Below are positions 1 through 9,800 of a stretch of DNA of 58,432 nucleotides, piece after piece. The notes under the pieces were generated by a model that was not told the DNA's origin, did not search any database, and saw nothing but the letters and a program-made list of their open reading frames with translations. A program made the position numbers and the translations under genes. Source of the DNA: Pseudomonadota bacterium (GTDB lineage Bacteria; Pseudomonadota; Gammaproteobacteria; Steroidobacterales; Steroidobacteraceae); assembly GCA_021851405.1 (NCBI GenBank), contig JAJZDW010000010.1:20058-78489 (forward strand). The letters are read 5' to 3'. Position 1 is the first letter of the stretch. Each line of letters starts with the position of its first letter.

Positions 1-309
1 TTCAAGGAAAACTGCCCCGACATTCGCAATTCCAAGGCCGTCGACGTGGCGCACGAGCTCACCAAGTACGGCGCCGAGGTGGAAGTCTACGACCCCTGGG
101 CAAACCGGCAGGAGTGCTGGAGCGAGTACCGGTTGCGCCTGCTGCATGATCTGCCCCGTCGCCGCTACGATGCCGCGGTCATCGCAGTGGCGCACGACCA
201 GTTCCGCTCACTCGGTGCGGACGCCGTCCACCGCCTGTGCCGAAAGACTCACGTCGTATACGATATCAAGCACATCTTTCCGACCGCCCGCGTCGATGCG
301 AGCTTGTAA
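1..309 (+). CDS. Nucleotide-sugar dehydrogenase, C-terminal end (partial)
   Basis: This is the last 102 codons of a UDP-sugar/GDP-sugar dehydrogenase; the gene starts outside the window. The visible part opens with FKENCPDIRNSK, the conserved start of the UDP-binding C-terminal domain in the TviB/WbpO/WecC group. It continues through a Rossmann-like segment with VEVYDPWA and ends near VYDIKHIFP, as is usual for the family. The family oxidises the C6 hydroxyl of a UDP-sugar to the uronic acid with two NAD+ and feeds capsule, Vi-antigen or exopolysaccharide synthesis. The catalytic cysteine and N-terminal NAD domain are not visible, so the substrate cannot be chosen. The gene converges on a GT2 polysaccharide glycosyltransferase 11 bp downstream, which supports a surface-polysaccharide role. 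Confidence 0.88.
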   Translation, partial: FKENCPDIRNSKAVDVAHELTKYGAEVEVYDPWANRQECWSEYRLRLLHDLPRRRYDAAVIAVAHDQFRSLGADAVHRLCRKTHVVYDIKHIFPTARVDASL

Positions 310-320
310 GACATGCCGCC

Positions 321-1679
321 TCAGCGCGTCAGCCAGCCGCGCGAGCGCACCGTGAGCACCGCATAGGGAAAGATCCAAAAGAGCGCGAACGAGTAAAAGT
401 AGGCGTAAAGGACGCCGTAGAGGAAATCGAGTGACCGTTCCGAGCGCAGATAGTAGAGCATGTTGAACAGCGATAGCGCGCCCATCACGATGAGCATCGA
501 CCCGGCAATCGTCGGATCCTGCTTAAGCACCGCCGGCATCACGATCAGCCCGCAGAGCGAGATCGGGTAGCTCACGTTGGTGATGAAGCGGTCGAACGCA
601 GCCAGGATGCGCGTCGGCCAGGGCCGCTTCCACACGATGCGCGCGAAGCGCAGCTCCTCGCGCACATACGAGCGATCCCAACGCAGAAACATCTTGCAGA
701 GATTCTCGAAGGCGTGCGGCACGACCGTGTGCACCACGGCGGTGCGCTGATACAGTGCATCGTACCCGCTGTCGAGAAGATAGTTGGTCAGTGCGCGGTC
801 CTCGCCGAAAGTGCAGTTGGTTCCGAGGAAGCGCTGCGCGCGCCAGCGCGCGAGCACGCCGCGCACCGCATCGGTTCTGAGCGCGGTGAGCGCCCCGGGA
901 CAGCAGTAGACATTGCGGAAGACCGATTCGGCAGCCCGCTGAATGTCGAACGAGAGGATGAACCGCACGTGCAGCATGCGCGGAATGATGCCGCGCAAGC
1001 GGTTGTACACCATCACCTTGCCGGCCACGGCCCCGACGCGCGCATCGCGGAACGGTCCTGCGATCGCAAGGAGCGCGCCCCGCTCGATGACGCTGTCGGA
1101 GTCGATGGTCACCACGACCTCCCCGCGCGCCCGCTCGAACCCGAGCGCAAGCGCCTCGCGCTTACCCTGGTTGTGCCCCTGGCGCAGCGCGGTGACCAAC
1201 TGCGGATAGCGCTCGGCGGCGCGCCTCACGTAAGTCCAGGTATCGTCCGTGCTGCCGTCGTCGATCACCAGGATCTGCAGCCGTTCGCGCGGGTAATCGG
1301 CGCGCACGACCGATTCAACCGACTGCAGCACCATCGCGCCCTCATTGTACGCCGGGATGATCACCGTCAGCGTCGGCGCCCCGTCCAGCGTGGCGGCTGG
1401 CTGGGGCCGATACGCCACCCACAGCACCGTGCGCACGACCACCAGCGCGAAGCCAAGAGCGACCCAAGCGACCGACAGATAGGCGATCGGTTGGACAGCG
1501 TGGCGGACGGCCACCGCCGCCAGCACGCGCGGAGTGATGTCTGCGAACTGATACAGAGCAATCACGACCAGACCGGCGCAGATCAGCCCGTACACGCTGT
1601 ACACCCAGACCTTGCTCGGTTCCCGGCCTGCAGCGCCGAGGCGTCCGCGTAGAGCGGCGGTCACTTCCAGGTTGGTCAT
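321..1679 (-). CDS. Membrane GT2 glycosyltransferase, NodC/hyaluronan/cellulose synthase-like
   Basis: This is a predicted inner-membrane processive family-2 glycosyltransferase of 452 residues from the chosen ATG. Two hydrophobic segments (about residues 28-46 and 65-90) precede a GT-A domain that starts with LTVIIPAYNEG. The domain shows DDGSTDD, the metal-binding DSDS in VVTIDSDS, the acceptor-site GED in CTFGEDRAL and an (R/Q)xxRW-like FLRWDRS near residue 335. Further hydrophobic helices follow to the C-terminus. This order matches NodC, HasA and BcsA relatives that polymerise and export beta-linked glycans. An in-frame upstream ATG would add 39 arginine- and proline-rich residues with no family resemblance, so ATG at 1679 is preferred. 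It converges with the sugar-nucleotide dehydrogenase, and the pair suggests a uronic-acid-containing exopolysaccharide. The product is not identifiable from sequence. Confidence 0.85.
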   Translation of the reverse strand: MTNLEVTAALRGRLGAAGREPSKVWVYSVYGLICAGLVVIALYQFADITPRVLAAVAVRHAVQPIAYLSVAWVALGFALVVVRTVLWVAYRPQPAATLDGAPTLTVIIPAYNEGAMVLQSVESVVRADYPRERLQILVIDDGSTDDTWTYVRRAAERYPQLVTALRQGHNQGKREALALGFERARGEVVVTIDSDSVIERGALLAIAGPFRDARVGAVAGKVMVYNRLRGIIPRMLHVRFILSFDIQRAAESVFRNVYCCPGALTALRTDAVRGVLARWRAQRFLGTNCTFGEDRALTNYLLDSGYDALYQRTAVVHTVVPHAFENLCKMFLRWDRSYVREELRFARIVWKRPWPTRILAAFDRFITNVSYPISLCGLIVMPAVLKQDPTIAGSMLIVMGALSLFNMLYYLRSERSLDFLYGVLYAYFYSFALFWIFPYAVLTVRSRGWLTR

Positions 1680-1829
1680 GGGCGATGTTCCGCGTGCGAG
1701 GAGTGGACCGTCGGGCCGCAGGGCGTCACCAAGATGGCCGGCCCCCTGCGGGCTTCGCCATAGGATGTTCGCCGGACGGCAAAAATCCATTACCAACTCT
1801 ACGTATGCGGCCGCGGATTCGCCCGGCTC

Positions 1830-4800
1830 CTACCCCAGCTGCGCTCGCGCCTCGGCTCGCGCCTGCTCGAGCTGCTCGGTCAAGCGCCGCTCCGACACCG
1901 GCACCGCCGTGCGCAGCTCCTGTGCAAACAACGACACGCGCAGCTCCTCGATCATCCACCGCAGCCGCTCGAGTTGCGGTCGCTGGGCGTCCTCGGGCTG
2001 TGCGACACGCAACGCCTGCCAGGCGGCAACGAACGGCGCGATGCGCGCGGTGAGCTGCGCATCCCGGCGCGCGTCGGCGGGCAGCCGCGCCACGCGCCGC
2101 GCGGCGGCCTTCAGGTAGCGCGGCAGGTAGCCGAACCAGGGATCGGGCGTCGCCGTGATGAACTGCGGCGCCAGCAGCTGCGCGAGCTGCGCATCAAGAT
2201 CGGTCGCCGCCTCGCGCGCGCTGGTACGCAATCCGCTGAGCGCCGCACGCACCTGACGCGCCTCGATACACACGGTGCGCAGCGTGGCGATGATGCGCTC
2301 ACCGGTCGTCTCGAGCTGCGAACGGCGGCGCTGCAGCATCTGCTCGAACGCCTCGCGCGTTCGCGGTAGGGATGCATCCTGCGGCGCAAAGCAATCGGCG
2401 AAGATGCGTTGCACGACCAGATCGGCCAGCGATCCGGGCAGCCCGAGCGCGGCGCTCGCGAGGATCAGTTCGCGCTCCTCGATGAGCCGTTTGCCCCAGA
2501 ACCGCGCCTGCTGCCCCAGGGCAAGCAGCGCCAGGCGAGTCACCGCGCCGCGCAGCAGCGCGTGCGCCCCGGTGGCATCGCGGGCTTCGGCGGGCGCCAC
2601 GGCCTGGCCCAGATCGCGCAGCGTCGGGTAGACCACCAGCTGCAGTCCATTGCGCTCGATCGCACGGGTCTCCGGCACCTCGCCGAAGTCCCACTGCCGG
2701 TGTGCGCTCTGCGCATCAGTGGCGCCGAACGCCGGCAAGGACCCGCGGGCGCGCAGCGCCCGCTTCAGCCCCGGAAGATCCCGACCCTCGGCGAGCACCG
2801 CATCGTTCGCATCCACGACGCGGATGTTCAGGCGCAGGTGCGGCGGCAGCGGCAACTGCGCGAGCTCCGCGGCCGTGAGCGCGGTGGCCGTGCGCCGTGC
2901 GATCCACGGTGCGAGCGCGCCGTAGAACCCGGGCCACGCATCGACGTCCTCCGTCTCGGTCACCGCCAGTTCTTCGAGCGCCTGCCGGGCGTGCTCCGGA
3001 ACGGGCACCAGCTGTTTGCGTTGGCCCTTCGGCAGCTCGCGCAGCACCGTGACCACCTTCTCCAGACGCCAGCCCGGGACCAACCAGGCCAGACGATCCG
3101 CATCGAGGCGCTCGAGCAGCACATCGGGTACGAGCAAGGTGAGTCCGTCATCGGCCTCACCGGGCTCGAAGCGGTACAGGAGCGCCAGGCGGTTGCCGCC
3201 GACGCGCAGCGCATCGGGAAAGCGCCGCGCGTCGATCTCCTCCGGCGTGCGCAGCATCAGGCCGGCGCGCGACATGGTGAGGCGCTGCGGCTCGCGCGGC
3301 TGCATGTGGCGCCACCAGCGAGTGAAGCTCGCCATCGAATTGACCTCGGGCGGGATGCGCTCGCGGTAGAACTCGACCTGCTGCTCCTCGGCGGCCACGA
3401 TGTCGCGGCGGCGGATTTTGGCCTCGAGCCGCTCGAGCTCGGCGCGCACCGCGCGGTTGACCGCCAGGAACGGTGCATTGGCGAGCGTACGGGGCGGGCC
3501 GTCTTCGGGATCGAGAAGCGCTTCGCGGATGAAGATGTCGCGCGCCTCCCGAGGCGCGATGCGTCCGTAGTCGACTCGGCGCCGGTTCGCCAGTTGCAGC
3601 CCGTAGAGCGTCACGGTCTCGAACGCCCCGACGATCCCGCGCCGCTCGACCCAGTGCGGCTCGCTGTAGCTGCGCTTCAGCAGATGCGTGGCCGAGTGCT
3701 CGATCCAGGCCGGCTCGACGGCCGCCACCATGCGGGCGTAGAGGCGCGTCGTCTCGAGCAGACTCGCCGCGACGATCCACTTCGGCGGCCGGGCGGCGAG
3801 TGGCGTACCGCGCGCGATGACAAAACGGATACCGCGCGGCCCATCGTACTCACGCCGCTCGTTCAGCGTGCCGATCGAGCCCAGAAAGCCGGTGAGAATC
3901 CCCTGGTGAAGCTCGACGTAGGCCGCCGCGATCAGATTGGTGCGCAGGCCGAGCTCGCGCGCGCTGCGGGCGAGCTGGTGGTGCAGCTCCTGCCACTCGC
4001 GCATGCGCAGGAAGGACAGGAAGTGCTCCCGGCACCACTTGCGCAGCTGGCTGCCGGTGCGCTGTCCGCTCTGCTCAGCGTAGGCGCGCCACAGGTTCAG
4101 CACGGTGAGGAAGTCCGAGCGCGCGTCGGCGAACAGAGCATGCTTCTCGGCGGCCTGTTGCTGCTGGTCCGCCGGCCGTTCCCGCGGGTCCTGCGTCTCG
4201 AGGAATGCAGCGATGATCAGCATCTCGGCGAGGCAGCCGAGCTGTGCGGCGGCGAGCAGCATCCGTCCGAGTCGCGGATCGAGCGGGAGGGCGGCGATCT
4301 GGTGTCCGAGCGCCGTCACGCGCCCGGCGTCCATCGCCTGCAGCTCCTCCAGCAGCCGCACACCGTCGCTGATCAGTCGTGCCTCGGGCGGATCGAGAAA
4401 TGGGAAGTCTTGCGGCTCGCCGAGCTCCAGGCTCGCCATGCGCAGGATCACGCTGGCGAGGTTGGTACGCAGCACCTCCGGGGCCGTATACGGTTCGCGG
4501 GCGGCAAAGTCCTCCTCGGCATACAGGCGGATGCACACGCCCGGTGCCTCGCGACCACAGCGGCCCTTGCGTTGCTCGGCACTCGCCTGCGAGACCGGCT
4601 CGACGTGCAGGCGCTGCACTTTGGCGCGTGCGCTGTAGCGGCTGATACGCGCCAGGCCCGAGTCGATGACGTGGCGGATGCCGGGCACGGTAAGGGAGGT
4701 TTCCGCGACGTTGGTGGCGAGGATCACCCGTCGCCCGGTGTGCCCCTGGAAGATGCGCGCCTGCTCACCCGCCGAGAGGCGCGCATAGAGTGGCAGCACC

Positions 4801-5606
4801 TCGGTATGGCGCAGCTCGGCGCGCTCCAGTGCCTCGGCCGCCTCGCGGATGTGCTTCTCCCCGGGGAGAAAGACCAGCGTGTCGGCCTCTGGACCGGCCG
4901 AGGCGAGTTCGCGCACCGCGGCCACCACCCCTTCGGGCAGCGACAGCTCCGCGGCGTCCTCGTCCTCGGCCGCGAGCGGCCGGTAGCGGACCTCGACCGG
5001 ATAGCTTCGCCCGGACACCTCGATCACCGGTGCGGCGCCGAAGAACGCCGCAATGCGCTCTGGCTCGATCGTCGCGGAGGTCACGATGAGCCGCAGGTCG
5101 GATCGGCGCGCCAGCAGCTGGCGCAGCACACCGAGCAGCAGGTCGATGTTCAGACTGCGCTCGTGCGCCTCATCGATGATCAGCGTGTCGTAGCGGCGCA
5201 GCGCGCGGTCGCTCTCGAGTTCCTTCAGCAGGATGCCGTCGGTCATGAGCTTGACGCGGCACGCGGGCCCGGTGCGGTCGGTGAAGCGCACCTGGTAACC
5301 GACCGCCCCGCCGACCGTGGTCCCGAGCTCCTCGGCAAGACGGGTGGACAAAGCGCGTGCGGCGATCCGCCGCGGCTGGGTGTGGCCGATCAGACCGGCG
5401 ACACCCCGGCCGGCCTCGAGGCAGAATTTCGGTAACTGCGTGGACTTGCCTGAGCCGGTCGCCCCGCAGACCACGATCACCGGGTGGCGCTCGAGCGCCT
5501 GGATGATCTCTTCGCGGTGCGCCGTGATCGGCAGAGCCGCATCGTAGTCGAGCCGCAGCGGCGCGACGCTCGCGCGCGCCCCGGCACCGCGGTGAACGGT
5601 TTCCAT
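1830..5606 (-). CDS. hrpA: ATP-dependent RNA helicase HrpA (DEAH box)
   Basis: This 1258-residue protein has the order of HrpA. Walker A GATGSGKST is at residues 48-56 and the DEAH box (IIDEAHERS) at 145-148. Then come SAT, a helicase C domain with QRKGRCGRE, the helicase-associated region, an OB-fold segment and the long HrpA-specific C-terminal half (DUF3418). HrpA resolves stalled or collided ribosomes and acts on mRNA in the cytoplasm. The Enterobacteriaceae protein is about 1300 residues; here the helicase core starts about 40 residues from the N-terminus, so the usual N-terminal extension of about 60 residues is missing. No earlier in-frame start restores it. It is probably transcribed alone, 40 bp downstream of hpd on the same strand. 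Confidence 0.95.
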   Translation of the reverse strand: METVHRGAGARASVAPLRLDYDAALPITAHREEIIQALERHPVIVVCGATGSGKSTQLPKFCLEAGRGVAGLIGHTQPRRIAARALSTRLAEELGTTVGGAVGYQVRFTDRTGPACRVKLMTDGILLKELESDRALRRYDTLIIDEAHERSLNIDLLLGVLRQLLARRSDLRLIVTSATIEPERIAAFFGAAPVIEVSGRSYPVEVRYRPLAAEDEDAAELSLPEGVVAAVRELASAGPEADTLVFLPGEKHIREAAEALERAELRHTEVLPLYARLSAGEQARIFQGHTGRRVILATNVAETSLTVPGIRHVIDSGLARISRYSARAKVQRLHVEPVSQASAEQRKGRCGREAPGVCIRLYAEEDFAAREPYTAPEVLRTNLASVILRMASLELGEPQDFPFLDPPEARLISDGVRLLEELQAMDAGRVTALGHQIAALPLDPRLGRMLLAAAQLGCLAEMLIIAAFLETQDPRERPADQQQQAAEKHALFADARSDFLTVLNLWRAYAEQSGQRTGSQLRKWCREHFLSFLRMREWQELHHQLARSARELGLRTNLIAAAYVELHQGILTGFLGSIGTLNERREYDGPRGIRFVIARGTPLAARPPKWIVAASLLETTRLYARMVAAVEPAWIEHSATHLLKRSYSEPHWVERRGIVGAFETVTLYGLQLANRRRVDYGRIAPREARDIFIREALLDPEDGPPRTLANAPFLAVNRAVRAELERLEAKIRRRDIVAAEEQQVEFYRERIPPEVNSMASFTRWWRHMQPREPQRLTMSRAGLMLRTPEEIDARRFPDALRVGGNRLALLYRFEPGEADDGLTLLVPDVLLERLDADRLAWLVPGWRLEKVVTVLRELPKGQRKQLVPVPEHARQALEELAVTETEDVDAWPGFYGALAPWIARRTATALTAAELAQLPLPPHLRLNIRVVDANDAVLAEGRDLPGLKRALRARGSLPAFGATDAQSAHRQWDFGEVPETRAIERNGLQLVVYPTLRDLGQAVAPAEARDATGAHALLRGAVTRLALLALGQQARFWGKRLIEERELILASAALGLPGSLADLVVQRIFADCFAPQDASLPRTREAFEQMLQRRRSQLETTGERIIATLRTVCIEARQVRAALSGLRTSAREAATDLDAQLAQLLAPQFITATPDPWFGYLPRYLKAAARRVARLPADARRDAQLTARIAPFVAAWQALRVAQPEDAQRPQLERLRWMIEELRVSLFAQELRTAVPVSERRLTEQLEQARAEARAQLG

Positions 5607-5646
5607 CCGCTCAAGTGTAATGCACTGCCGCGGCGGACGGCGCGGA

Positions 5647-6699
5647 CTAGATCACCCCGCGGCGCAGCTGGTCGAGTTCGATCGACTCGAACAGGGCGCG
5701 GAAATTGCCCTCGCCGAAGCCTTCGTTGCCCTTGCGCTGGATGATCTCGAAGAAAATCGGCCCGATCACGTTGGCGGTGAAGATCTGCAGCAGCAGGCCC
5801 TCGCCGCCCTGCGGGTTGCCGTCGATCAGGATGCGCCGCCGGCGCAGCTCCTCGAGCGGCTCGCCGTGCCCGGGCACTCGCGCCTCGATCCCCTCGTAGT
5901 AGGTCTCGGGGGAGTCCTGGAACTGTATCCCGTGGCCGCGCAGCACATCGACCGTGCGGTAGATGTCCTCGGTGGCGAGCGCGATGTGCTGAATGCCCTC
6001 GCCGTGGTACTCGCGCAGGTATTCCTCGATCTGGCTCTTGTCGTCCTGCGATTCGTTGATCGGAATGCGGATCTTGCCGCACGGGCTGGTCATGGCGCGC
6101 GAGAACAGTCCGGTGTGCTTGCCCTCGATGTCGAAGTAGCGGATCTGGCGGAAATTAAACAGCTTCTCGTAAAAGCCCGCCCAGCGGTCCATGTTGCCGC
6201 GGCGCACGTTGTGGGTCAGATGGTCGATGAGGGTCAGGCCCGCTTCGCTCGCACCCGGCACCGGCGCCACGGGACGGAAATCGACGTCGTAGATCGAGCG
6301 CTCACCGTAACGGTCGACCAGATAGATCAGCGAGCCGCCGATGCCCTCGATGCACGGGATGTTCAGCTCCATCGGGCCGGCGAGCTGCGGGCCGGGCTTG
6401 GCGCCGAGCTCGAGCGCGCGCCGGTAGGCGTACGCGGCGTCCGTGACGCGAAAACCCATCGCGCAGGCCGACGGGCCGTGGTCGCGCGCGAACTGCTGCG
6501 CGAAGGAGTTCGGCTCAGCGTTGATGATGAAATTGATGCCGCCCTGTCCGTGCAGCGTCACGTTCTTCGAGCGGTGCTGGGCCCGGACCGGAAATCCCAT
6601 CCGCTCGAACAGCTCGCGCAGCAGCTGCGGATTCGGCGCGGTGTATTCGACGAACTCGAAGCCGTCGGTACCCATGGGATTGTCGCGATTCTGGCTCAT
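5647..6699 (-). CDS. hpd: 4-hydroxyphenylpyruvate dioxygenase
   Basis: The enzyme converts 4-hydroxyphenylpyruvate to homogentisate in tyrosine catabolism; it is cytosolic and Fe(II)-dependent. From the chosen ATG it is 350 residues, a normal bacterial length. Two vicinal-oxygen-chelate halves are seen, and the iron ligands can be placed at H160 (DHLTHNV), H238 (IQHIALA) and E318 (IFFEII). The C-terminal GFGEGNF motif that closes the active site is intact. An upstream in-frame start would add 41 residues running into the promoter, so ATG at 6699, preceded by GGGAG at a good distance, is preferred. It is divergent from gdh. The homogentisate genes hmgA and maiA are not in the window. Confidence 0.96.
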   Translation of the reverse strand: MSQNRDNPMGTDGFEFVEYTAPNPQLLRELFERMGFPVRAQHRSKNVTLHGQGGINFIINAEPNSFAQQFARDHGPSACAMGFRVTDAAYAYRRALELGAKPGPQLAGPMELNIPCIEGIGGSLIYLVDRYGERSIYDVDFRPVAPVPGASEAGLTLIDHLTHNVRRGNMDRWAGFYEKLFNFRQIRYFDIEGKHTGLFSRAMTSPCGKIRIPINESQDDKSQIEEYLREYHGEGIQHIALATEDIYRTVDVLRGHGIQFQDSPETYYEGIEARVPGHGEPLEELRRRRILIDGNPQGGEGLLLQIFTANVIGPIFFEIIQRKGNEGFGEGNFRALFESIELDQLRRGVI

Positions 6700-6757
6700 C
6701 GGTAACTCCCTCGAGGCCGCACGCTGCGCGGCGTGCCATTTCGTTGCGGACGCAACT

Positions 6758-6798
6758 ATTATACTCTGGCCGCCTCTTCGTGGACAGACGTATATAAT
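6758..6798. promoter_or_regulatory. Divergent hpd/gdh promoter region
   Basis: This is an AT-rich patch in an otherwise GC-rich gap. On the minus strand a perfect TATAAT (6763 down to 6758) lies 17 bp after TGTCCA (6786 down to 6781), about 60 bp before the hpd start, with room for a leader that carries GGGAG. On the plus strand another perfect TATAAT (6793-6798) lies only 11 bp before the gdh ATG, which would give a very short or leaderless gdh mRNA; no good -35 box is seen for it. These are inferences from base pattern only. Confidence 0.45.
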
Positions 6799-6809
6799 CG
6801 CGCCCCACC

Positions 6810-9800
6810 ATGCATGCCACATCCTCCGCCGGCGACAGCCGGCACCTGCGCAGCATCCCCCCCGCGCGTCTCGCGCTGATCGACCGAATCGCCCGCATTC
6901 GCCTGCCTCGCGGCCCGCACGCCGCGGCGCTGAGCGTGTCGGCCGACTTCCTGCGGACCTACTACCGAGGAGTAGGCGAGGAAGATCTGGCAGCGCGCAC
7001 GCCCCAGGCGCTGGCGCACGCCGCGCGCGGTCACCTCGAACTCGGTCGGCGCCGCGCGCCGGGGCAGTCCGTGGTGCGGGTGTTCAATCCCGACCCCGAG
7101 CGCGACGGCTTCGAGTCGCCGCACACGGTGGTGCAGATCGTCACCGACGACCGGCCGTTCCTCATCGATTCGCTCGGGCTCGCCTTCAGCCGGGCCGGCC
7201 TCGCAGTACACGTGATCGTGCACCCGGTCCTCGAGGTGCGTCGCGACGGCCGCGGGCGGCTCAGCGGATTCGGCGGCGACGGGGCGCGCGCGGCGCGGAC
7301 TGAATCCTGGGAAATGTATGAAATCGACCGGCGCACGGACACCGAGACGCTCGAGCGGCTGCGCCAGGAACTCGAGCGCACGCTGCAAGAGGTCGGCGCA
7401 GCGGTCGAGGACTGGGAGCCGATGCGTGAGCGAGCGCACGCCATCGTCACCGAACTGAAGAGCAGCCCGCCGGCGCTGCCGAGCGAGGAGATCACCGAGG
7501 CGTGCCAGCTGCTGCAGTGGATGGAGGAGCGGCATTTCGTGTTCCTCGGCTACCGCCAGTATCGGCTCGAGCGCGGCACCCGCCAGGACTCGCTGAAGGG
7601 GCTGGCGCGCACCGGGCTCGGCATCCTGCGCGCGCACGATGCGAACGAGCGGCCCTCGGTCACGGCCCTCAAGGGCGAGATCCGCGAGCGGGCCCGGGAG
7701 CGCGAGCTGCTCGTGCTCACCAAGGCGAACTCAGTCTCCCGGATCCACCGCGCCGAGTATCTCGATTACGTCGGGATCAAGACCTTCAACGCCCGCGGCG
7801 AGGTCACCGGCGAGCACCGCTTCCTCGGGCTGTGGACCTCCACGGCCTACCACCGCAGTCCGCGCGATATCCCGGTGCTGCGTCTGAAGGTGGCGCGCGT
7901 CATCCAGTACTTCGGCCTCGATCCGCAGAGCCACGACGGCAAGGCGGTGCTGAACGTGCTCGAGACGTATCCGCGCGATGAGCTGTTCCAGGCGAACACG
8001 CGCGATCTGGTGCGCATCTGCCGCGGCGTGGTCAATTTATACGAGCGGCGCACGGTGCGTCTGCTCTCGCGACGCGATCCCTACCACCGGTTCTTCTCGT
8101 GCCTGGTGTACGTCCCGCGCGATCGCTACAACACCGATGTGCGTCAACACATCGAGCGCATCGTGCTCAGCGGCTTCGGTGGTCATTCCGTCGAGAGCCA
8201 GGTGCAGATCTCCAGCTCGAGCCACGCTCGCGTGCATGTGGTGGTACGGACCACTCCCGGGGAGCATCTGAAGATCGACGTCGCGGCCATCGAGCGGCAG
8301 ATCGCCGATGCGACGCTCTCCTGGAGCGATCACCTGCACGAGGTGCTGGTCGCGCGCCGGGGCGAAGCCGACGGCCTCGCCCTCACCGAGCGCTACCGCC
8401 ACGTCTTCCCGCTGGCCTACGAGGAAGATGTACCGGCGGCCGATGCCCTCGGGGACATCGCCGAGCTCGAGCAGCTGCGCAGTGCGCCGCACGGACGGCG
8501 GGTCAGCCTGCACCGCGCCGCGCAGCAGAGCGCGAGCGCCCTGCACCTGAAGATCGTCAAACTCGGTGCGCCGGTGTCGATCTCCGACCTGCTGCCGATG
8601 CTCGAGAACTATGGCCTGCGCGTCATCGCCGAGCGGCCCTACGAGCTCGCATGGCCCGAGGGTGGCATCGCCTGGATCCAGGACTTCGAACTGGAGAACC
8701 GCGAGGGCAGCCCGATCGACCTGGCGCGCATCGCCGAGCGCTTCCGGGAAGCACTGGCGGCCGGCTGGGACGGCACGGCGGAGAACGACGGCTTCAACCG
8801 GCTGCTGTTCTGCGCCGAACTCTCGGCACGCCAGATCCTGGTGCTGCGCGCCTACTGCCGCTATCTGCTGCAGACCGGCGTGCCGTTCAGCCAGGCCTAC
8901 ATGGAGCGTACCCTCGCGGCCAACCCCGCCATCGCCGCGGCGCTCGTGCAGCTGTTCGAGGCCCGCTTCGACCCTGCCAGGCCACAACCCGGCCGGGCCA
9001 CAGAGCGTGCCGCCGAGCGGATCGTGGCGCGCATCCGCAGCGGGCTCGACGGGGTGAGCAGTCTCGATGAAGACCGCATTCTGCGCGCCTACCTGACGCT
9101 GGTGCAGGCGACGCTGCGAACCAACTTCTACCGGCGTGACCGCGGCGGCACGCCGCTCGCGTACCTGTCGTTCAAGTTCGACCCGGCGGCAATCCCGGAC
9201 CTGCCGCTGCCGCGGCCGAAGTACGAGATTTTCGTCTACAGCCCGCGCGTCGAAGGGGTGCACCTGCGCATGGGCGATGTGGCGCGTGGCGGCATCCGCT
9301 GGTCGGACCGGCGCGAGGACTTCCGCACCGAAGTTCTGGGCCTGATGAAGGCGCAGAACGTCAAGAACACGCTGATCGTCCCGGTCGGGGCCAAGGGCGG
9401 GTTCGTACCGAAGAACCTGCCGCAGGGCGGCCGCGAGGAGGTGCAGGCCGAGGTGATCGCCTGCTACCGTACGTTCATTCAGGGCCTGCTCGATCTGACT
9501 GACAACATCGTGGCGGGCAAGATCGTGCCGCCGCCGAACGTGGTGCGGCGCGACGGCGATGACCCGTACCTGGTGGTCGCCGCCGACAAGGGCACCGCGA
9601 CGTTCTCCGACACGGCCAACGGCATTGCCGCAGAGTATGGCTTCTGGCTGGGCGATGCGTTCGCCTCCGGCGGCTCCGCCGGCTACGATCACAAGGGACT
9701 TGGCATCACCGCGCGCGGCGCATGGGAGTGCGTCAAGCGCCACTTCCGCGAGACCGGTCTCGACATCCAGAAAACGGAATTTACGGTCGCCGGCATCGGC

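Noticed and set aside
714-1652. Open frame of about 310 codons antisense to the GT2 gene
   Set aside because: The glycosyltransferase on the other strand has all catalytic motifs; this frame has none.
2409-5435. Open frame of about 1000 codons antisense to hrpA
   Set aside because: It lies wholly opposite a conserved helicase gene and is rich in R, Q, H and G without any domain. Long antisense frames are expected at this GC content.
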